Positions 60,391-64,000 of a DNA stretch of 64,000 nucleotides are shown here, in pieces. A program made the position numbers and the translations under genes. Below the pieces are notes generated by a model. It searched no databases. It saw only the letters and a program-made list of their open reading frames with translations, and was not told the origin of the DNA. Each line of letters opens with the position of its first letter. Positions within the stretch are counted from its first letter, which is position 1. Origin of the DNA: CAVQCJ01 sp963711005 (GTDB lineage Bacteria; Actinomycetota; Actinomycetes; Prado026); assembly GCA_963711005.1 (NCBI GenBank), contig CAVQCJ010000004.1, positions 310,001 through 374,000 of the forward strand, read 5' to 3'.

Positions 60391-61602
60391 ATGACCGGGG
60401 CTCCGAACTCTGCAGCGACCCGCTCGGTGATCGTCGCGGGGGCCCGCACACCGATGGGGCGCCTTCTCGGCTCGCTCAAGGACAGGTCGGGCGCGCAGCT
60501 CGGCGGGGTGGCCATCGAGGCCGCGCTGCAGCGCTCCGGCGTCGCCCCCGACCAGGTCGAGTACGTGATCATGGGCCAGGTCATCCAGGCCGGGACCGGC
60601 CAGATCACGGCGCGGCAGGCCGCGGTCGCCGCCGGCATCCCGATGACCGTCCCGGCTCTGACGATCAACAAGGTCTGCCTCTCCGGCCTGGACGCCATCG
60701 CGCTCGCGGACCAGCTGATCAGGGCCGGCGAGTTCGAGATCGTGGTCGCCGGCGGCATGGAGTCGATGACGCAGGCCCCGCACCTGCTGCCCGGCTCGCG
60801 GGAGGGCTACAAGTACGGCGACGTCACCCTGGTCGACTCGATGGCGTACGACGCGCTCTTCTGCGCGTTCGACCAGAAGGCGATGGGGCTGGCGACCGAC
60901 ACGTACAACGACCGGTACTCGGTGAGCCGCGAGGACCAGGACGCGTTCGCGGCCCGCTCGCACCAGCGGGCGGCCGCGGCGGCCAAGGACGGGATCTTCG
61001 ACGCGGAGATTGCGCCGGTGCAGATCCCCCAGCGCAAGGGCGACCCGGTCGTGGTCAGCACCGACGAGGGCATCCGCGGCGACACGACCGCCGAGACCCT
61101 CGGCCGGCTGCGGCCCGCGTTCCGACCGGACGGCACCATCACTGCCGGCACGTCGTCGCAGATCTCCGACGGGGCGGCCGCGGTCGTGGTCATGAGCCGC
61201 GCCAAGGCCGAGGAGCTGGGCCTGACCTGGCTCGCCGAGATCGGTGCGCACGGCGTGGTGGCCGGCCCCGACGCGTCGCTGCACGAACAGCCGGCCAACG
61301 CGATCAGGGCCGCGCTCGCGCGCGAGGGCCTGGAGCCGGCCGACCTCGACCTCGTCGAGATCAACGAGGCGTTCGCGGCGGTCGGGCTGGTCTCCCAGCG
61401 CGCGCTCAGGCTGCCGGACGACAAGGTGAACGTGAACGGCGGCGCCATCGCGCTCGGCCACCCGGTCGGCATGTCCGGCGCCCGGCTGGTCCTGCACCTG
61501 GCGCTGGAGCTGCGGCGGCGCGGTGGCGGCGTGGGGGCCGCGGCGCTGTGCGGCGGCGGCGGCCAGGGCGACGCCCTCGTCGTCCACGTGCCCAGGAGCT
61601 GA
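60391..61602 (+). CDS. acetyl-CoA C-acetyltransferase (thiolase)
   Basis: A 403-aa thiolase joining two acetyl-CoA to acetoacetyl-CoA, or the reverse. C96 in NKVCLSGLDAI is the acylated cysteine, H is in NVNGGAIALGHPVGMSGAR, and the second cysteine is in AALCGGGGQGDA. It feeds 3-hydroxybutyryl-CoA dehydrogenase and Ccr. The ribosome site AGGAGGGG is strong. MeaB follows eight bases after its stop. Confidence 0.94.
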   Translation: MTGAPNSAATRSVIVAGARTPMGRLLGSLKDRSGAQLGGVAIEAALQRSGVAPDQVEYVIMGQVIQAGTGQITARQAAVAAGIPMTVPALTINKVCLSGLDAIALADQLIRAGEFEIVVAGGMESMTQAPHLLPGSREGYKYGDVTLVDSMAYDALFCAFDQKAMGLATDTYNDRYSVSREDQDAFAARSHQRAAAAAKDGIFDAEIAPVQIPQRKGDPVVVSTDEGIRGDTTAETLGRLRPAFRPDGTITAGTSSQISDGAAAVVVMSRAKAEELGLTWLAEIGAHGVVAGPDASLHEQPANAIRAALAREGLEPADLDLVEINEAFAAVGLVSQRALRLPDDKVNVNGGAIALGHPVGMSGARLVLHLALELRRRGGGVGAAALCGGGGQGDALVVHVPRS

Positions 61603-61610
61603 CCCGTCCG

Positions 61611-62684
61611 GTGCCTCGCGCCGACCGCGTCCCGGACCTCCTCGACCGGGCCCGCCGGGGTGACCCGCGGGCCACCGCCCGGCTGGTCACGCTGGTCGAG
61701 GACGGCTCACCGCTGCTGCCGGAGCTGGCCGTGCTGCTGTGCGCCGCCGTAGCCGCGCCCGGGGGCAGCGCATCGGGCCGAGCATCGGGCCGAGCAGCAG
61801 GCGGTGCCCGGGTGGTCGGCCTCACCGGGCCGCCCGGGGTCGGGAAGTCCACGCTGACCAGCGCCCTGGTGACCGCATTCCGGGCCCGGGACGAGCGGGT
61901 CGCCGTGATCGCGGTCGACCCCTCGTCGCCGTTCTCCGGCGGGGCCCTGCTCGGCGACCGGGTCCGCATGCAGGAGCACGCCACGGACCCAGGGGTCTTC
62001 ATCCGGTCGATGGCCGCCCGCGGGCAGCTCGGCGGCCTGGCGGCCGCGACGCCGCAGGCCATCCGGGTCCTGTCCGGGGTGGGGTTCGACGTCGTGCTGG
62101 TGGAGACGGTCGGCGTCGGGCAGTCCGAGGTGGAGGTCGCGGCCGCCGCGGACACGGTGGTGCTGGTCCTGGCGCCGGGCATGGGCGACGGCGTCCAGGC
62201 CGCCAAGGCGGGAATCCTCGAGATCGGCGACGTCTACGTCGTGAACAAGGCCGACCGGGACGGCGCCGAGGCCACCGCCCGGGAGCTGCGGCACATGGTG
62301 CGGCTCGGGCGGCAGCTGGGCACCGCCGACGGGTCCGGCTGGGAGCGGCCCGTCCTGCGCACCGTGGCCACCAGCGCCAACGGCGGCGCCGCCGGCGCGG
62401 ACCAGTCAGAGGCCACCGGCGTGGCCGAGCTCGTCGCCGCCCTGGACGCGCACCTGGCCTGGGCCGGCCCCAGCGGTGCGTTGGTGGTGCGCCGTCGCCG
62501 GCGGGCCGCCGACGAGATCGCCGCGCTGGCACTGGCGAGGCTGCGGGCCGGCGCCGGGTCCTTCGACGACGGCGGGCTGCTCGAGTCGCTGGCGGAGCGG
62601 GTCCGCAGCGGCGAGACCGATCCTTACCGGGCTGCGGACGAGCTGCTGGCCGTCAGCGGCGCTGCCATGCCTGCGGCGCCGTAG
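61611..62684 (+). CDS. meaB: MeaB-type G-protein chaperone of B12 mutases
   Basis: A 357-aa P-loop GTPase that gates cofactor loading and protects B12-dependent acyl-CoA mutases. It has Walker A GPPGVGKST (73-81), the base-recognition NKAD in VYVVNKADRDGA, VAVIAVDPSSPFSGGALLGDRVRM and IRSMAARGQLGGLA, all family hallmarks. An Ala/Gly/Arg-rich insertion precedes Walker A. GTG 61611 follows thiolase by eight bases. The likely client is the mutase at 44539. Confidence 0.94.
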   Translation: MPRADRVPDLLDRARRGDPRATARLVTLVEDGSPLLPELAVLLCAAVAAPGGSASGRASGRAAGGARVVGLTGPPGVGKSTLTSALVTAFRARDERVAVIAVDPSSPFSGGALLGDRVRMQEHATDPGVFIRSMAARGQLGGLAAATPQAIRVLSGVGFDVVLVETVGVGQSEVEVAAAADTVVLVLAPGMGDGVQAAKAGILEIGDVYVVNKADRDGAEATARELRHMVRLGRQLGTADGSGWERPVLRTVATSANGGAAGADQSEATGVAELVAALDAHLAWAGPSGALVVRRRRRAADEIAALALARLRAGAGSFDDGGLLESLAERVRSGETDPYRAADELLAVSGAAMPAAP

Positions 62685-63111
62685 TCAGCGCCTCGACCTT
62701 GGCCGGCAGGTGCCCTTCGACCAGGTCTTGCAACGACACGCCCTCCAGCACCTCCCGGACGGCCGCTCTCAGGGCGATCCACACGTGCGGGAGCGCGGTC
62801 GCCGCGCCCTCGTACTCGGTGTCCTCGGGGCGCAGCCCGCGCACCGCGGCCAGCGGGCCGTCTACCGCCCGGATCACGTCCGCCACGGCGATGTCGCTCG
62901 CCGGCCGGGCCAGCCGGTAGCCGCCGTCCACGCCGCGGCGGCTGATCACCACGCCGTCCTTGCGCAGCTCGGTGAAGATCGTCTCGAGGAACTTCGAGGG
63001 CAGGCCCTGCCGGGCCGCCAGGGTGTCGACCGTCACGTACCCGGTGCCGCCGGTGGCCGTGAGCTCGGCGAGCGCCCGAACCGCGTAGTCGGCCTTCGCG
63101 GAGATGTGCAC
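62653..63111 (-). CDS. Rrf2-family transcriptional regulator without cysteines
   Basis: A 152-aa winged-helix regulator. MHISAKADYAVRALAELT and FLETIFTELRKDGVVISRRGVDGGYRL are the family DNA-binding region. The protein has no cysteine, so it cannot hold the Fe-S cluster of IscR, NsrR or RsrR and must sense something else. The GTG start at 63111 is a best guess. Its last 32 bp overlap the end of meaB on the other strand. Possible targets include the adjacent DUF2127 gene or the meaB operon. Confidence 0.85.
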   Translation of the reverse strand: MHISAKADYAVRALAELTATGGTGYVTVDTLAARQGLPSKFLETIFTELRKDGVVISRRGVDGGYRLARPASDIAVADVIRAVDGPLAAVRGLRPEDTEYEGAATALPHVWIALRAAVREVLEGVSLQDLVEGHLPAKVEALTTAPQAWQRR

Positions 63112-63151
63112 CCGCCCATCAAATCAGGCCGGTCCCGCTGCCGCCTCCGCC

Positions 63152-63916
63152 TCACCCTGCGGCTGCCGCCTCCACCTCGAGCAGCGACGTGCTCGCGCGT
63201 TCGCGCTCGTGTGCCGCCACGCCGCCGCGGACCCCGAAGAGGCGCTTCGACACGACGAGGTACGCGACCAGGCCCAGGTTGACCACGAAGGCGGTCACCC
63301 GCAGCCAGGTGATCTTCTCCGTCAGCTCGTACACCTCCAGCGGCAGGAAAGCCCCGGTGGCGATCACCGCGAGGTACTCGCCCCAGCGCTGCAGCGACCA
63401 CAGGCCCACCCCCTCGGCCACCTGGACCGCTGCGTACGTGAACAGCGCCACGGCCACCCAGGTCAGCGTGCCGTGGGAGGCGCCGAGCAGGCTCTGGATG
63501 CGCGCCACGGTGGGGCTGCGCGCCAGGTCCACGTTGAGCACGTCCGCCAGCGGCTTGGCCGCAGGCAGGATCTGCGCGAACAGCTGCTGGAGCGAGGTCT
63601 GGGCGTTCTCGAACCGCAGCACGGCCACGCCCAGCAGGGCGAGCACCAGTGCCCGCAGCCACCGCTCGACGGCGAACAGCCGCAGCACGGTCGCGTCCCG
63701 CAGGGCGCGCCCGCGCAGCACGACGGGGGCCTGGTCGGCCGGGCCGCCCCCGGCCGGGTCGCCCGGCACGAAGTCCCCGCAGCGCAGGCAGCGCCAGGCC
63801 TCGCCGGCCGGCGTGCCGGTACGCATGCGCTCCGCCAGCGCCGGCTCGTCGGGCGCATAGGTCGCGTGCCCGTGCCGGGCGCAGCCGCGCAGGTTCCAGT
63901 CCACGGCGGACAGCAT
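63152..63916 (-). CDS. DUF2127-family membrane protein with N-terminal Cys/His motif
   Basis: A 254-aa protein. The N-terminus has CARHGHATY and CLRCGDFVPGD, an arrangement of Cys and His that could bind zinc. The C-terminal 170 residues are a DUF2127 membrane domain with four hydrophobic helices (LRALVLALLGVAVLRFE, WVAVALFTYAAVQVAEGVGLW, LAVIATGAFLPLEVYELTEK, LRVTAFVVNLGLVAYLVVSK). Function unknown. ATG 63916 gives the complete Cys motif. Confidence 0.78.
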   Translation of the reverse strand: MLSAVDWNLRGCARHGHATYAPDEPALAERMRTGTPAGEAWRCLRCGDFVPGDPAGGGPADQAPVVLRGRALRDATVLRLFAVERWLRALVLALLGVAVLRFENAQTSLQQLFAQILPAAKPLADVLNVDLARSPTVARIQSLLGASHGTLTWVAVALFTYAAVQVAEGVGLWSLQRWGEYLAVIATGAFLPLEVYELTEKITWLRVTAFVVNLGLVAYLVVSKRLFGVRGGVAAHERERASTSLLEVEAAAAG

Positions 63917-63987
63917 GCCTGGCCACCGGTCGGCTCGTCGCCACCGGCCGGTCGCGCCCGCGCCGGGCGGTCAGGGAAGATGGGGGC

Positions 63988-64000
63988 ATGAGCACGCCTG
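63988..64000 (+). CDS. start of a gene cut by the window edge
   Basis: ATG at 63988 followed by codons for Ser-Thr-Pro before the window ends. GAAGAT ends six bases before the ATG, matching the leaderless spacing in a weaker form. It would diverge from the DUF2127 gene. Nothing can be said about the product. Confidence 0.3.

Overview
The window is high-GC actinobacterial chromosome. The evidence is the strong G/C bias at third codon positions, the many GTG starts, the 1-4 bp stop/start overlaps inside operons, and a classic actinobacterial gene order: argS-lysA-hom-thrC-thrB-rho-rpmE-prfA-prmC-tsaC-(LMW phosphatase)-glyA-wecA-atpZ/I-atpBEFHAGDC-cobalamin adenosyltransferase-murA. nucS (mismatch repair), an AAC(2')-I-type acetyltransferase, Rho with a long disordered N-terminus and an Asp-type MurA also point to Actinomycetota. 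The genus cannot be named from sequence reading alone. No phage, insertion sequence, CRISPR array or rRNA was seen. No stretch longer than 300 bp lacks a gene.

Layout. (1) 1-9749, minus strand: a peptide-type ABC importer (binding protein, two permeases, two ATPases) followed by three oxidoreductases (phytoene-dehydrogenase-like flavoprotein, Rieske oxygenase, sarcosine-oxidase-like flavoprotein). It looks like one uptake-plus-oxidation operon, with a palindromic operator cluster inside it. (2) 9967-15895: oligopeptidase B, a DUF3052 protein, the two subunits of 3-oxoacid CoA-transferase, an NTF2-like protein and a second phytoene-dehydrogenase-like flavoprotein. (3) 15944-24153: manA, tRNA-Arg(CCG), a lone receiver protein, argS, lysA, hom, thrC, thrB. 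(4) 24406-33348: rho, L31, release factor and its methyltransferase, threonylcarbamoyl-AMP synthase, phosphatase, glyA, wecA, atpZ/atpI. (5) 33361-40441: complete F1Fo ATP synthase. (6) 40463-46611: flavin monooxygenase-like protein, cobalamin adenosyltransferase, murA, a membrane protein, a STAS protein and an ethylmalonyl-CoA-mutase-type B12 enzyme. (7) 46670-53851: ABC-2 exporter, nucS, GMC oxidoreductase, secreted protein, AAC(2')-like protein, small Zn-finger-like protein, aldehyde dehydrogenase. (8) 54039-62684: tandem-fused 3-hydroxyacyl-CoA dehydrogenase, DedA, hydrolase, SDR, crotonyl-CoA carboxylase/reductase, epimerase, thiolase, MeaB. (9) 62653-64000: Rrf2 regulator, DUF2127 protein and the first codons of another gene.

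How the genes fit together. Thiolase, 3-hydroxybutyryl-CoA dehydrogenase, Ccr, epimerase, the B12 mutase, MeaB and the cobalamin adenosyltransferase together cover much of the first half of an ethylmalonyl-CoA pathway. This links acetyl-CoA or polyhydroxybutyrate carbon to C4/C5 acyl-CoAs.

The most striking non-coding pattern is a TANNNT hexamer placed 6 or 7 bases before the start codon of at least twelve genes. It implies leaderless transcripts, and several of these promoters are divergent with touching or overlapping -10 elements.
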